Numbered from the stretch's first letter, positions 1 to 7,941 are shown. The stretch: DNA of 27,872 nucleotides from Stercoripulliclostridium_A sp045535235 (GCA_045535235.1 JAZSLG010000099.1:1-27872); one strand, 5' to 3'. Made by a program: numbers and translations. The notes: generated from the sequence alone by a model not told the origin.

Positions 1-1
1 G

Positions 2-1213
2 ATTCCGCACTTTGCGGTGACCGTGACAAACGGCATCGCAAACGCGTCTTTGGCGAAGGAAAACGACGTGGTTACGATCACCGCCAACGCTCCCGCAAGC
101 GGGTTCGTGTTTGACAAGTGGACGACGGAAGACGGCGTTACCTTCGCTTCCGAAACGTCTGTCTCCACAACCTTCGTTATGCCTGCAAAAGCCGTCGCGG
201 TGAGCGCAACTTACAAGGCGATCCCGCAATACACCGTCACTTTCGGCGCAGGCGAGGGTACGGGCTCTATGACAAGCGAACTCGTCAATGAAAACAGTAC
301 GTTTGAACTTCCCGCTTGCCTGTTTGTCGCACCGGCAAACAAAGAGTTCAAGGCTTGGTCTGTCGGTAGCGTCGAAAAGAACGTCAGCGACGAAATCACC
401 ATAACCGCCAACACCACGGTCACCGCCGTTTGGCAGTTTATCAAAGTCACGGTCTCCTTCGCTGCCGGCGAGGGCACGGGAACGATGGATAGCGTTCAAG
501 TAGACAAAGGCTCTTCCTATACGCTCCCCGTAAACGGCTTTACTGCACCTGACGGCAAGCGCTTTAAGTCTTGGAGCATCGGCGGCAATCCCGCAAGCGT
601 TGGCGCGTCTATCGTCATTAACGGCAACACAACCGTCACCGCGGTTTGGGAAGACCTCCCGACTATGCACGCCGTCTCGTTCAACGCAAACGGCGGCACG
701 GGCTCCAAGGAGGCAGAACAGGTCGAACACGGTACCTACTTCACGCTTCCTGCAAATCCCTTTACCGCACTCGAGGGCAAAGAATTTGCGGGCTGGGCAT
801 TCACGGCAAACGGCTCCAAGATCGAAGCAGCAACGATCCAAGTTAACAACAACGTGACGCTCTTCGCTCTTTGGAAAGACGCGGAATCCGCTCCTGGCAA
901 TCCGGGCAATCCTGTCGAACCTGGCAATCCGGGCAATCCCGACCAACCTGGCAATCCTGACCAACCTGAAATCAAACCTGTAGAAGAAAAGACCGGGCTT
1001 TCGGGCGGTGCTATCGCAGGCATCGTCATCGGCTCTATCGCCGGTGCGGCACTCCTCGGTTGTGGAGGATTTGCCATCTTCTGGTTTGTCATCAAGAAGA
1101 AGAGCCTAGCAGAGCTTCTTGCAATCTTTAAGAAGGCTCCCAAAGCAAACCCCAACGTAACTCCCGAGGTAAACGTCGAAAACCTTGGCGGTAGTGACGA
1201 CACAGCTGAATGA
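2..1213 (+). CDS. InlB-repeat surface protein with C-terminal membrane anchor (5' end outside window)
   Basis: The reading frame is open to the left edge of the window (an in-frame IPHFAV precedes the first possible GTG at 17), so the start lies upstream and only the 3' part is seen. The visible part holds a first beta-rich module up to about 215, then three similar InlB B-repeat/Listeria-Bacteroides-type modules at about 232-436, 445-655 and 664-885. Each begins with V-(T/S)-F-x-A-x-x-G-x-G and ends with TAVW or FALW. A Pro-Gly-Asn linker (893-967) leads to a hydrophobic segment (about 1007-1095) and a Lys-rich cytosolic tail. There is no LPXTG motif, so anchoring is probably by this transmembrane segment. 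In this family such repeats act as extended surface or adhesion stalks. Codons end in C and G more often than in neighbouring genes. The module family is fairly sure; the ligand is unknown. Confidence 0.85.
   Translation: MPHFAVTVTNGIANASLAKENDVVTITANAPASGFVFDKWTTEDGVTFASETSVSTTFVMPAKAVAVSATYKAIPQYTVTFGAGEGTGSMTSELVNENSTFELPACLFVAPANKEFKAWSVGSVEKNVSDEITITANTTVTAVWQFIKVTVSFAAGEGTGTMDSVQVDKGSSYTLPVNGFTAPDGKRFKSWSIGGNPASVGASIVINGNTTVTAVWEDLPTMHAVSFNANGGTGSKEAEQVEHGTYFTLPANPFTALEGKEFAGWAFTANGSKIEAATIQVNNNVTLFALWKDAESAPGNPGNPVEPGNPGNPDQPGNPDQPEIKPVEEKTGLSGGAIAGIVIGSIAGAALLGCGGFAIFWFVIKKKSLAELLAIFKKAPKANPNVTPEVNVENLGGSDDTAE
893..967 (+). repeat. Pro-Gly-Asn linker-encoding tandem repeat
   Basis: Short, slightly degenerate repeats built on CCTGGCAATCC encode PGNPGNP and PGNPDQP units between the last InlB-type module and the membrane segment. 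This is a flexible spacer that could project the repeats through the cell wall. Such repeats can vary in copy number by slippage. Confidence 0.8.
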
Positions 1214-1236
1214 TATAACGGTTTAGGGTAAGGGAA

Positions 1237-1266
1237 AAAATAACGCTCCATTTGGGGCGTTATTTT
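1237..1266. terminator. Bidirectional intrinsic terminator
   Basis: A 10-bp perfect stem (AAAATAACGC / GCGTTATTTT), extended by about three more pairs, closes a short loop. It carries T-rich tails on both strands. It lies between the surface-protein gene (+) and the end of the five-gene minus-strand operon, so it can stop transcription from both sides. Confidence 0.85.
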
Positions 1267-1285
1267 AATTGCTGTATTTAATAAA

Positions 1286-1507
1286 TTATTTCCTTAAAAC
1301 CAAAATATAAAATATCGAGTAGCCTATTGCCACGGCGTTTACTACCGCGAGCGCAATACATAGAGTAGGAAAGATTGCGGGAAGGAAGGAAAGACCATTT
1401 AGTACGGAAGAAATCGTTATCCCAATATATATGGCAAAAGCTAGGTCACATAGGGTGGCAAGACCACCAAGTACTAATAAAAGCGTAAAGAAAAAGTCAC
1501 GTCTCAT
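1286..1507 (-). CDS. Small two-TM membrane protein, last gene of the five-gene operon
   Basis: This 73-residue protein starts MRRDFFFTLLLVLGG and has two hydrophobic stretches (about residues 6-32 and 40-70), ending in a short basic tail. I chose the ATG at 1507 because it overlaps the stop of the upstream gene as TAATG, like the other junctions of this operon, and a G-rich stretch lies about 8-12 bases upstream. An in-frame TTG six bases earlier is a less likely start. There is no recognisable family. Position and coupling suggest it works with the preceding membrane-anchored repeat protein, for example as a membrane partner, but that is inference. Confidence 0.65.
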   Translation of the reverse strand: MRRDFFFTLLLVLGGLATLCDLAFAIYIGITISSVLNGLSFLPAIFPTLCIALAVVNAVAIGYSIFYILVLRK

Positions 1508-3747
1508 TACCAATATACCCCCGAGTTTTTAATGCTTTCTAAATCACTGGGAGTTGCACCAACGTCCTCACCTTCTGCGTAATATTGCTTTACTATCGTG
1601 TGGAAAAAGGGGTCATATTCATAAACGTAATAGTTGCCGACACCTACGGAGAAACCGTTATCACTCAAATAATAATTCTTTGCCCAGTTATATGCCGGTG
1701 CATAATTATTGTATCCGTAATAACCTTGGATTTCGGTAAAACCAATAATACCGCCTGCTATAACCGTGCCCTCCTCGGAAGTAGTAGTAAAACTGCCCAA
1801 ATTAAAGGAGTTAGTTAAAGAGCCTTTCATATAGGCGCTAATCCCTCCAACAAAAACTGCTTTGGTTTCGGTTATAGTAGTGTTTGCAGTAATTTTGCCT
1901 AGATTTTGAGTGTTCTCAATGGAAGCGTTAGCATCGTTGTTAATAGCAACTGCTCCACCTACGAAAGTTAGGCCACCAGAGGTCGTTGCGCTCGTAATAT
2001 TGCCCGTGTTCTTAAAGTATGATAGGGTGCCGTTGTTTACTGCTAAACCGCCTGCCACGTGTTGCTCCAAAGCATCGTCTTTCGTCGTGGTCGTAGTACC
2101 CGATACCGCACCGTTATTGGTACAGTTTGATATCGTACCTTCGTTAAGATAGCCCATACCACCAAGGTTGAGATGGCCGTATACCATGTCGCCCGTAATG
2201 CTACCGTTGTTTACGCATTTATCAATCGTGCCGGAGTTTATGGTAGTAATACCACCAAGAATAATAGCGGTAGTATTATCCGTTTGAGTAGTACTCCCTT
2301 TTATATTGCCGTGGTTTATAGAAGAGGTGATTTTGCCATAGTTACGCATGGTAATGCCACCAATATTTGGTGACCAAAACGACGAGTCGGTAGATTGGGT
2401 AAGACTTGCGTAGTTAGTAACGGAAGTAATGGTTGCCTTATCAACGTTTTCCACAGCTATACCACCAACGTCCAAGGTATCGGTAGAGAGTGAAGAGCCT
2501 TCTACAACGGTAGAGTTTTTTATAGTTGCGTTGTTTATTCCTACGATACCCCCAAACACAGCATCTCCGTAAGTGGTAGCATTCGAGTCGTTGCTTCCCT
2601 CTTTAGCATCACCCGTAACGTTAAGATTATACTTGACGTTGCAGTCGCTAATTATGCCTACGTTTTTGTAAAGTAGGGTGCCTATAATAGTTTCTTCAAG
2701 AGCCGAAACTTCATTTATATTACCGTTAGCTATTAAGTCTATGTTGGAGAAAGTACCCGTTGAAACGTAGGCGACGAGTGCGCCTTCGGATTTTACCGTT
2801 AACGCTAAATCTTCAAAGGAGAAAGATACGTTTTCTATTTTACCACTAACTGAATTTACAAAGTAGGCGCTGTTTAAGGGGAGTTCGTTGCTAACCTCGG
2901 TAAAGACGATCTTGGTGTTAATTAGACTTCCCGACAACTTTTCTATTAGGGCACTATCGCGCGCTCCTTTTATCGTTAGGGTGTTTCCTTGTCCGTTAAG
3001 GTGGATTTTGAAATCCTTCTTAGTCCACTTATCGGCATCAATCGTAAGATTACTCTCCAAAGTGTAGTAGCGATCGTTTTCATTAAGGGCAAGCTCAAAA
3101 AGAGAAGTGGAAAGTATTTTTATCGGGTTATCAATAGTACCGTCACCGCCAAGTAGGGGTGGTACTGCTTCCATAGCAACTATGGCGCCCGAAAGGAACA
3201 CTGCACATATGCATATTATTGTAAGGACGGCAATCAGTTGGGTGTGATTCGGCTTTTTTGAACGCGGAACCACAAATGAATTACCTTTCTTTTTTACCGC
3301 CACGTTATGGGTAAGGCGGTAAATCTTTTTTACTCTATCTATATTTTGGGTTTCCTTAAGGTGAATACTTACGCTTTGTGAGTCGCAAAGCACGGCGCCC
3401 ATTTCAATAGGGGTAACGATTTGATTGTTTAGATATAAACGAAGAGACTTTTTTGCCCTCTTTTTGAAGAGTAGATAATCTTCATAATTTTCTTCCACTC
3501 GGTTGTATTCTTTGATTCCCGAAAGGATTTTTTCATATTTTTTTACAACTTTGTACGATGAATATAGGTAAGCGAGCGACAAGATTGGGAAGCGACCGAA
3601 GGCAAGGGAAAAACTCTCCTTGTCAACAAGAAGTTTTTCTAGGGATTTAACGTCGTCCTCAATTACTGCACGTCTTATTAGTTCCCAATTATATTGCTCC
3701 CCACAAGTAAGATTTGGAGGAGATTGTGTTGCTGGTCCCTTTCGCAT
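1507..3747 (-). CDS. Single-pass membrane protein: cytosolic ankyrin-like region plus external GLUG-like repeat domain
   Basis: This 746-residue protein has no N-terminal signal peptide. Residues 1-165 are charged and helical, with an ankyrin-like stretch at about 20-80. One transmembrane helix follows (about 170-190), preceded by basic residues, so the N-terminus is predicted inside and the long C-terminal part outside. That part opens with a GDGTIDNP motif, then shows repeats starting with GG near residues 399, 428, 463, 498, 529, 566, 634 and 665. They contain N-x-G-x-I motifs such as NNGSITG and NHGNIKG, typical of GLUG-like right-handed beta-helix repeats. ATG at 3747 overlaps the upstream stop (TAATG). 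Linking an intracellular region to a surface repeat domain within a helicase operon is unusual. The ligand is unknown, and the beta-helix fold is inferred from repeat spacing. Confidence 0.75.
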   Translation of the reverse strand: MRKGPATQSPPNLTCGEQYNWELIRRAVIEDDVKSLEKLLVDKESFSLAFGRFPILSLAYLYSSYKVVKKYEKILSGIKEYNRVEENYEDYLLFKKRAKKSLRLYLNNQIVTPIEMGAVLCDSQSVSIHLKETQNIDRVKKIYRLTHNVAVKKKGNSFVVPRSKKPNHTQLIAVLTIICICAVFLSGAIVAMEAVPPLLGGDGTIDNPIKILSTSLFELALNENDRYYTLESNLTIDADKWTKKDFKIHLNGQGNTLTIKGARDSALIEKLSGSLINTKIVFTEVSNELPLNSAYFVNSVSGKIENVSFSFEDLALTVKSEGALVAYVSTGTFSNIDLIANGNINEVSALEETIIGTLLYKNVGIISDCNVKYNLNVTGDAKEGSNDSNATTYGDAVFGGIVGINNATIKNSTVVEGSSLSTDTLDVGGIAVENVDKATITSVTNYASLTQSTDSSFWSPNIGGITMRNYGKITSSINHGNIKGSTTQTDNTTAIILGGITTINSGTIDKCVNNGSITGDMVYGHLNLGGMGYLNEGTISNCTNNGAVSGTTTTTKDDALEQHVAGGLAVNNGTLSYFKNTGNITSATTSGGLTFVGGAVAINNDANASIENTQNLGKITANTTITETKAVFVGGISAYMKGSLTNSFNLGSFTTTSEEGTVIAGGIIGFTEIQGYYGYNNYAPAYNWAKNYYLSDNGFSVGVGNYYVYEYDPFFHTIVKQYYAEGEDVGATPSDLESIKNSGVYW

Positions 3748-4460
3748 TATCTTTTTATTTTTACCTTCCTATCGGTTGCCCATTTGTCCAAAATATCGTA
3801 TAGATAGGCCTCGTTAACGTCATCCTTTTCTATCAATTGACGAAGAAGTCTATTGGTTTCTTTGTAGGTAGAGGTAAGCTCCTCAATGGATGTCTTTTCT
3901 TGTGAAATACGGCTAAGCATAGCTTCACTACCACTCTTGACGGCGTTTATTTTTGCATTGGAATCGGCAACCTTTTCCGCAACGTCCTTGTTGATAAAAT
4001 CGTTCATGCGTCTTACGTTATCGTCGTAGTTTTCAAGGGTGCGTTGCAATTCTTTAACGTTGTAGCTTTTGCGTTTTTCATCAAGAATACTTTCCAGTTT
4101 ACCTAGTTGAGTTTCCGCCTTGGTTTCCAAAGCTGAAATATTTTCCAGCTTGTCTGCCACCTTTTCCACGGTGTTGAGTAGCTTGGAAATATCCTCGGTA
4201 TACTTGTTGCTCATTTTCATAAACCTATCGATTTGGCTTGCAAGGTCGGTAGCCTTTTCCGCTTGTCCGGATAGAGTGCGATATATTTTATCAAGGTTGG
4301 TTTTGGCATCCCCGCTAAAAGCTTGGTTTAGTCTATCTATATCGCCTTGCAATCCCGAATAGGTGGTAATAAAATCATTAAGATTGTTTTGTATGGGATT
4401 GAGCAAGTCACGGTATCCTTTGAAGGTTTCAATCAGCATTTTTACTTCGTTATTATCCAT
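3747..4460 (-). CDS. Coiled-coil protein of unknown function
   Basis: This 237-residue protein is almost entirely helical heptad-type sequence, rich in Glu, Lys, Leu, Asn and Ser, with no transmembrane segment or signal peptide. It starts MDNNEVKMLIETFKGYRDLL and ends in a basic tail. Its ATG overlaps the helicase stop as TAATG, and an AAAGGAG-like site lies 7-14 bases upstream. It resembles generic cytosolic coiled-coil or chemoreceptor-like signalling helices, but no signature motif is visible and I do not assign a family. Sitting between a helicase and a membrane protein with a cytosolic domain, it could be a physical bridge between them; this is inference. Confidence 0.7.
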   Translation of the reverse strand: MDNNEVKMLIETFKGYRDLLNPIQNNLNDFITTYSGLQGDIDRLNQAFSGDAKTNLDKIYRTLSGQAEKATDLASQIDRFMKMSNKYTEDISKLLNTVEKVADKLENISALETKAETQLGKLESILDEKRKSYNVKELQRTLENYDDNVRRMNDFINKDVAEKVADSNAKINAVKSGSEAMLSRISQEKTSIEELTSTYKETNRLLRQLIEKDDVNEAYLYDILDKWATDRKVKIKR

Positions 4461-6871
4461 TACCTTTTCTCCTTTAACGCTTTAAGCTTAGAGCCAAGAG
4501 TTTTTTGATTTTCTTTTAGTTCGTTCAAGTCACGTTTTAACGTGTCGATTATCAGTTTTTTTGCAACGTCGTTGCCGTCCAATTCGGGATAAAATCTTAC
4601 TATATCGTAATCAAGCGCGCCACCGTCGTTTTTGAGTGATGCTTCCATAAACTCAATAAGCTTTAGGTCGCCCGAAAGACGGAAGGTTTCTTTTGCATCT
4701 TCATAAAGACCCTTTTCCCAATATCTAATTCCTGCCTCTCGGTAATTGCCGTAACGAACGTATTTTTCGTTTACCTCAATGCGGTCAAGAGAGGCAGTGC
4801 GCCTGAGTTCGTCGTCCAAATTGAGTGCGGTAATGCGTGCGTTTTCGTATTGGCCAAGAGATATGAATTTTCTTATTCTTTCCAGTAGTTCGTCCTCTTC
4901 TATTTCCTTTACGGACAAGAATTCGTCCATATTACGTAAGGCGTCTTTAACGCGTAACTTGGTAAACTCTTTGCGGAAAAAGTCGTTAAAGGCGGGGACT
5001 TGGCGCTCTTCGTAAACGTATACGTTTAATTTTGCACGAGAGACCGCAACGTAGAAAAGATTAAAGTAATAACGATATACGCTATTTTCATCCGCGGTCT
5101 TTCGGTTAACCATAATTCGGTCTAGGGTTTCCCATTTGTCATAGTTTGCGGAAAGTACGTTATACAAAATTACCGTATCGCGTTCCAGTCCTTTTATTTC
5201 CGAAACCGTTAGGATTTCACGATTGCCAAGTATTTTACGCATGGCGGTTTTTTCGCGTAACGAGGGAACGATTAGAGTATAGTCGCCGTATTTTTTTGCT
5301 TTTAGTTCTTCAATAAATCCTTTGCCTTCTACTAATACGGCTTGGGTTTTAAGGTCGGTATCAACGCTAACGCCCCTAAGAACAAAGTTGTGCGTACCAA
5401 ATTTTTGTACGTTTATCTTGCCTAACTCCTCAATAATTTGGGTAATCTTTTTGGTGTTGCGGTAGTTGTTTTGTAGTTCTTTAACGTCGGTTGCGTCCTC
5501 TTGGTACATTAAACGTTTCAAGTAGGAAAAACTAAAATAAGAGGGGTTTATCATTTGTAGAGCGTCGCCTACTGCAAAAAGTTTTCTCGTAAGTTCACTC
5601 ATTAAATGCAAATTTATTTCCGTCATGTCTTGTACTTCGTCAAGCACTATTAGTGAATAATTTGGGATTTTATTAAGATTTTTAAGGAGAGCGCGACTCA
5701 TAATATTGTTATCGGTATAACCGCGTTTTTCCATATAAATCTTGTAGTCACGTGCAAGACGATATATGACTTCACATTCGGTACGGGTAAAAGAGCTTGC
5801 TCGTTTTTCGGCGTATTCTTCCAAACTCAACATGTCTTTTAGTGCAGTGCGTGGCTCGTATGAACCATATATAACACCATATATTTCCTTGTAAATTACC
5901 TCACCGGAAAGATTTTTTAACTTTTGTACTTGACCTTGTACGAAAGTCTCTTTCAAATAGGAACGAGTAAATAACTCTTCGCCGGAGGGAGTAGTTTGTC
6001 CGCCAAGATATTTCTTATATAGGTCTTCAATGAGGAAATAATCTACTTTTTCGGCAAGATATTTATTGATTACCTTTAGCTTTTCTAAAAGCTTTTTTTC
6101 TTCATCCACTTCAAGGTAGATGCCAAGTCGGTTCTCTATTGCAGTTTTTTTGTCGCCAACGTAAGTTACCGCACCCTCTTCCATAGATTTAATAAGGGTG
6201 CTTACGGTATCGTTAAAAGCACTAACTTTTGCTTGGGTATCAATCAAAAGGCCACGTGAAAAAGTGGAATACATGAGTCTACCGCGATATTCACGACAGG
6301 CGGCAAAAATGATTTTATCTATACAAACGTTGGTTTTACCGCTACCGGCAACACCTTGGACGAGCATATTTTTATCCTCGGTTTCCACAATTTCCTTTTG
6401 CTTTTTACTAAGCATTGGAAAACTTGCTTTATCGGTGCCGGCAACGCGATAAATCTTTTTGTAATCGCCTTCTTTTGTGCCGTCATAGGCAACGGTAAGT
6501 ATCCCCTCGAAGGTTTTTAGAGTGTCAAGATAGTACAAAAATCTACCGTCGTTATATAAAATTTCCTCTTCAGTCGTATGATAGGAGGTAAAAATGATAT
6601 CCTCTTTTTTTAGAAAATCGTGGTCTAAAAACGCACCTAGAGTAAAGTAAAAGTCGTGTTTACCGTAAAGGCTTAATTTGAATTGTTTGCCAACGCCCAC
6701 TAGTTCTTGGATAACAGGTATGAGGCTTTCTGCAAGTTTGGATAGGAAAAGGTCGTGGGAGCGTATTTTCCTAATTTGCATTTCGCACTTTTCCGTTTTG
6801 TATACGGAAGTACGGGCGGATAAAACCGTCGCGCGTGCAGAAATCGTAATTTTCTTATTGAAGGCACCCAT
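4460..6871 (-). CDS. UvrD/Rep-type superfamily 1 helicase with extra N- and C-terminal regions
   Basis: This 803-residue protein shows the ordered SF1 motifs. These are Walker A GVAGSGKTN (about 173-181), Walker B DEVQD (411-415), motif III with GDALQ (435-439), NNYRNT (468-473), SEIKGLE (557-563) and YVAVSRAK (607-614). These are the signature of 3'-5' ATP-dependent DNA translocases of the UvrD/Rep/PcrA type. About 150 residues precede motif I and are not a recognised nuclease; no clear catalytic motif is visible. After motif VI come about 170 residues with TPR-like helix pairs (around 665-750) and a terminal coiled coil. The lack of a clear nuclease and the TPR-like tail differ from housekeeping PcrA. 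ATG at 6871 overlaps the stop of the release-factor-like gene (TAATG). Helicase identity is strong; substrate and role are unknown. Confidence 0.88.
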   Translation of the reverse strand: MGAFNKKITISARATVLSARTSVYKTEKCEMQIRKIRSHDLFLSKLAESLIPVIQELVGVGKQFKLSLYGKHDFYFTLGAFLDHDFLKKEDIIFTSYHTTEEEILYNDGRFLYYLDTLKTFEGILTVAYDGTKEGDYKKIYRVAGTDKASFPMLSKKQKEIVETEDKNMLVQGVAGSGKTNVCIDKIIFAACREYRGRLMYSTFSRGLLIDTQAKVSAFNDTVSTLIKSMEEGAVTYVGDKKTAIENRLGIYLEVDEEKKLLEKLKVINKYLAEKVDYFLIEDLYKKYLGGQTTPSGEELFTRSYLKETFVQGQVQKLKNLSGEVIYKEIYGVIYGSYEPRTALKDMLSLEEYAEKRASSFTRTECEVIYRLARDYKIYMEKRGYTDNNIMSRALLKNLNKIPNYSLIVLDEVQDMTEINLHLMSELTRKLFAVGDALQMINPSYFSFSYLKRLMYQEDATDVKELQNNYRNTKKITQIIEELGKINVQKFGTHNFVLRGVSVDTDLKTQAVLVEGKGFIEELKAKKYGDYTLIVPSLREKTAMRKILGNREILTVSEIKGLERDTVILYNVLSANYDKWETLDRIMVNRKTADENSVYRYYFNLFYVAVSRAKLNVYVYEERQVPAFNDFFRKEFTKLRVKDALRNMDEFLSVKEIEEDELLERIRKFISLGQYENARITALNLDDELRRTASLDRIEVNEKYVRYGNYREAGIRYWEKGLYEDAKETFRLSGDLKLIEFMEASLKNDGGALDYDIVRFYPELDGNDVAKKLIIDTLKRDLNELKENQKTLGSKLKALKEKR

Positions 6872-7815
6872 TAGTTTCTATTTTCCTTTATTAGCAAAGG
6901 GGTGATAATTTCGTCCAAGTTTGCACCCGATGAAAGTTTAAGCGGAATAGATAAATTTAACCTTAAATCCGTTAAAATTTCTTTGTCGTAATCGTAAAAG
7001 CGTATCCTTTCCGTGCGAGATTTTTGGTAGACGGAAACACGTTCTTTTCTTAGTATGCCTTGCTCCTTTGCTTTGTAGTAATCGTAAAGGCGTGCGCGCA
7101 AAACGAGGTGGGCACGATTGCGATTTTGCAGTTGAGAGCGCTCCTCTTTGCAAACTACGACTATACCGCTTGGTATGTGAGTAAGCCTTACGGCAGTGGC
7201 TACTTTGTTAACGTTTTGACCGCCTGCTCCTGATGAATGGAAAATATCCGTTTTAAGGTCTTTGTCCTCTATAATAACACTTACGTCATCCATAATTGGA
7301 AGTACGGAAACCCAAACGTTAGAATTTCCTATTTTTCCACCGCTACTATGATGTATGCCGGTTTCACCTTTTAGCTTGAAGTACGCACCTACTCCTTCCA
7401 AACTGAGAGAAACAAATTTTTCCTCCCACTCGCACGTGGAAAGCTTGTAAGCATTCTTTTTTGCGTAGTTTGCGTACATGGTAAAAAGTTCTTGTAGTAG
7501 TGGTGTGCTTTGTGGGTTTTCTGCACGAAGCTCTATTATGGCACCACGCTTATCGTCTTTTCCTTTGGGCAATAGCTCTTGGGTTAGGCAGGTGTACAAA
7601 GCAGAGGTTTCTTCTTTATCACCAATCTCTATGGCTATCTTTAACGCTTCGCCCAACTTGTAACTTTCTTCAATGCCGTTTTTTTCTTCGGCGTATTTTA
7701 GATATAGACGATTGTCCGCAATGATTTCCGGACTCTCTAAGTACTCAACAAGCTGAACGTATCTTGCTGAAATCGGTTGGTATCTATTAAGAAGAGCCTC
7801 TATTTTTTTATCCAT
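6871..7815 (-). CDS. Release-factor-1-like GGQ protein lacking the PxT codon-reading loop
   Basis: This 314-residue protein aligns over most of its length with class I bacterial release factors (usually about 350-360 residues). It has a helical N-domain, an LLPK segment (81-84), and a catalytic domain with HSSGAGGQNVNK, the GGQ being residues 198-200. The following THIPSGIVV and EERSQLQNR segments are also typical. GGQ triggers peptidyl-tRNA hydrolysis. In RF1 the region before it carries HRVQRVPxT...HTS, which reads UAA and UAG. Here the matching stretch (about 152-170) is shortened to GIHHSSGGKIGNSNVWVS with no PxT or SPF tripeptide. It is therefore unlikely to be the housekeeping RF1 and could be a rescue or specialised paralog, in the manner of PrfH or ArfB. 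It is the first gene of the operon, and its ATG has no SD sequence (see promoter). Family sure, role inferred. Confidence 0.85.
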   Translation of the reverse strand: MDKKIEALLNRYQPISARYVQLVEYLESPEIIADNRLYLKYAEEKNGIEESYKLGEALKIAIEIGDKEETSALYTCLTQELLPKGKDDKRGAIIELRAENPQSTPLLQELFTMYANYAKKNAYKLSTCEWEEKFVSLSLEGVGAYFKLKGETGIHHSSGGKIGNSNVWVSVLPIMDDVSVIIEDKDLKTDIFHSSGAGGQNVNKVATAVRLTHIPSGIVVVCKEERSQLQNRNRAHLVLRARLYDYYKAKEQGILRKERVSVYQKSRTERIRFYDYDKEILTDLRLNLSIPLKLSSGANLDEIITPLLIKENRN

Positions 7816-7821
7816 ATTGTT

Positions 7822-7850
7822 ATTATATCAAAAAACCTTTATTAAATAAA
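7822..7850 (-). promoter_or_regulatory. Extended -10 promoter of the five-gene operon, predicting a leaderless mRNA
   Basis: On the minus strand, TGATATAAT (TGn extended -10, TATAAT at 7827-7822) ends only six bases before the ATG at 7815. Seventeen bases upstream lies a weak -35, TTTATT. The expected start of transcription falls on or within a base or two of the ATG, and no Shine-Dalgarno sequence is present. Confidence 0.65.
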
Positions 7851-7864
7851 GTATTTTATAATTA

Positions 7865-7878
7865 ATTACGCGCGTAAT
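7865..7878. promoter_or_regulatory. 14-bp perfect palindrome in the divergent promoter region
   Basis: ATTACGCGCGTAAT is its own reverse complement. It sits just upstream of the aroC -35 box (7885) and about 15 bp beyond the -35 region of the opposing operon. It has the size and placement of a dimeric repressor or activator site. GC-rich in an otherwise very AT-rich spacer. Confidence 0.45.
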
Positions 7879-7884
7879 AATATC

Positions 7885-7913
7885 TTGATAAATTCTTGGC
7901 GAGGTGTTATAAT
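7885..7913 (+). promoter_or_regulatory. aroC promoter
   Basis: TTGATA (7885-7890), a 17-bp spacer and TATAAT (7908-7913) give a near-consensus vegetative promoter with a start expected near 7920. Its position rules out translation from the in-frame ATG at 7885. Confidence 0.8.
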
Positions 7914-7941
7914 ATTAGCAACTCGATTTTTGGAGGCTACT

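Noticed and set aside
736..1251. 171-codon minus-strand reading frame opposite the InlB-type gene
   Set aside because: It mirrors the codon pattern of a real gene, has repeats only because the Pro-Gly-Asn region is repeated, and has no ribosome binding site.
7885..7941. Longer N-terminus for AroC from ATG 7885
   Set aside because: This start lies in the -35 box, so it would not be on the transcript; the extra residues are not conserved in the family.
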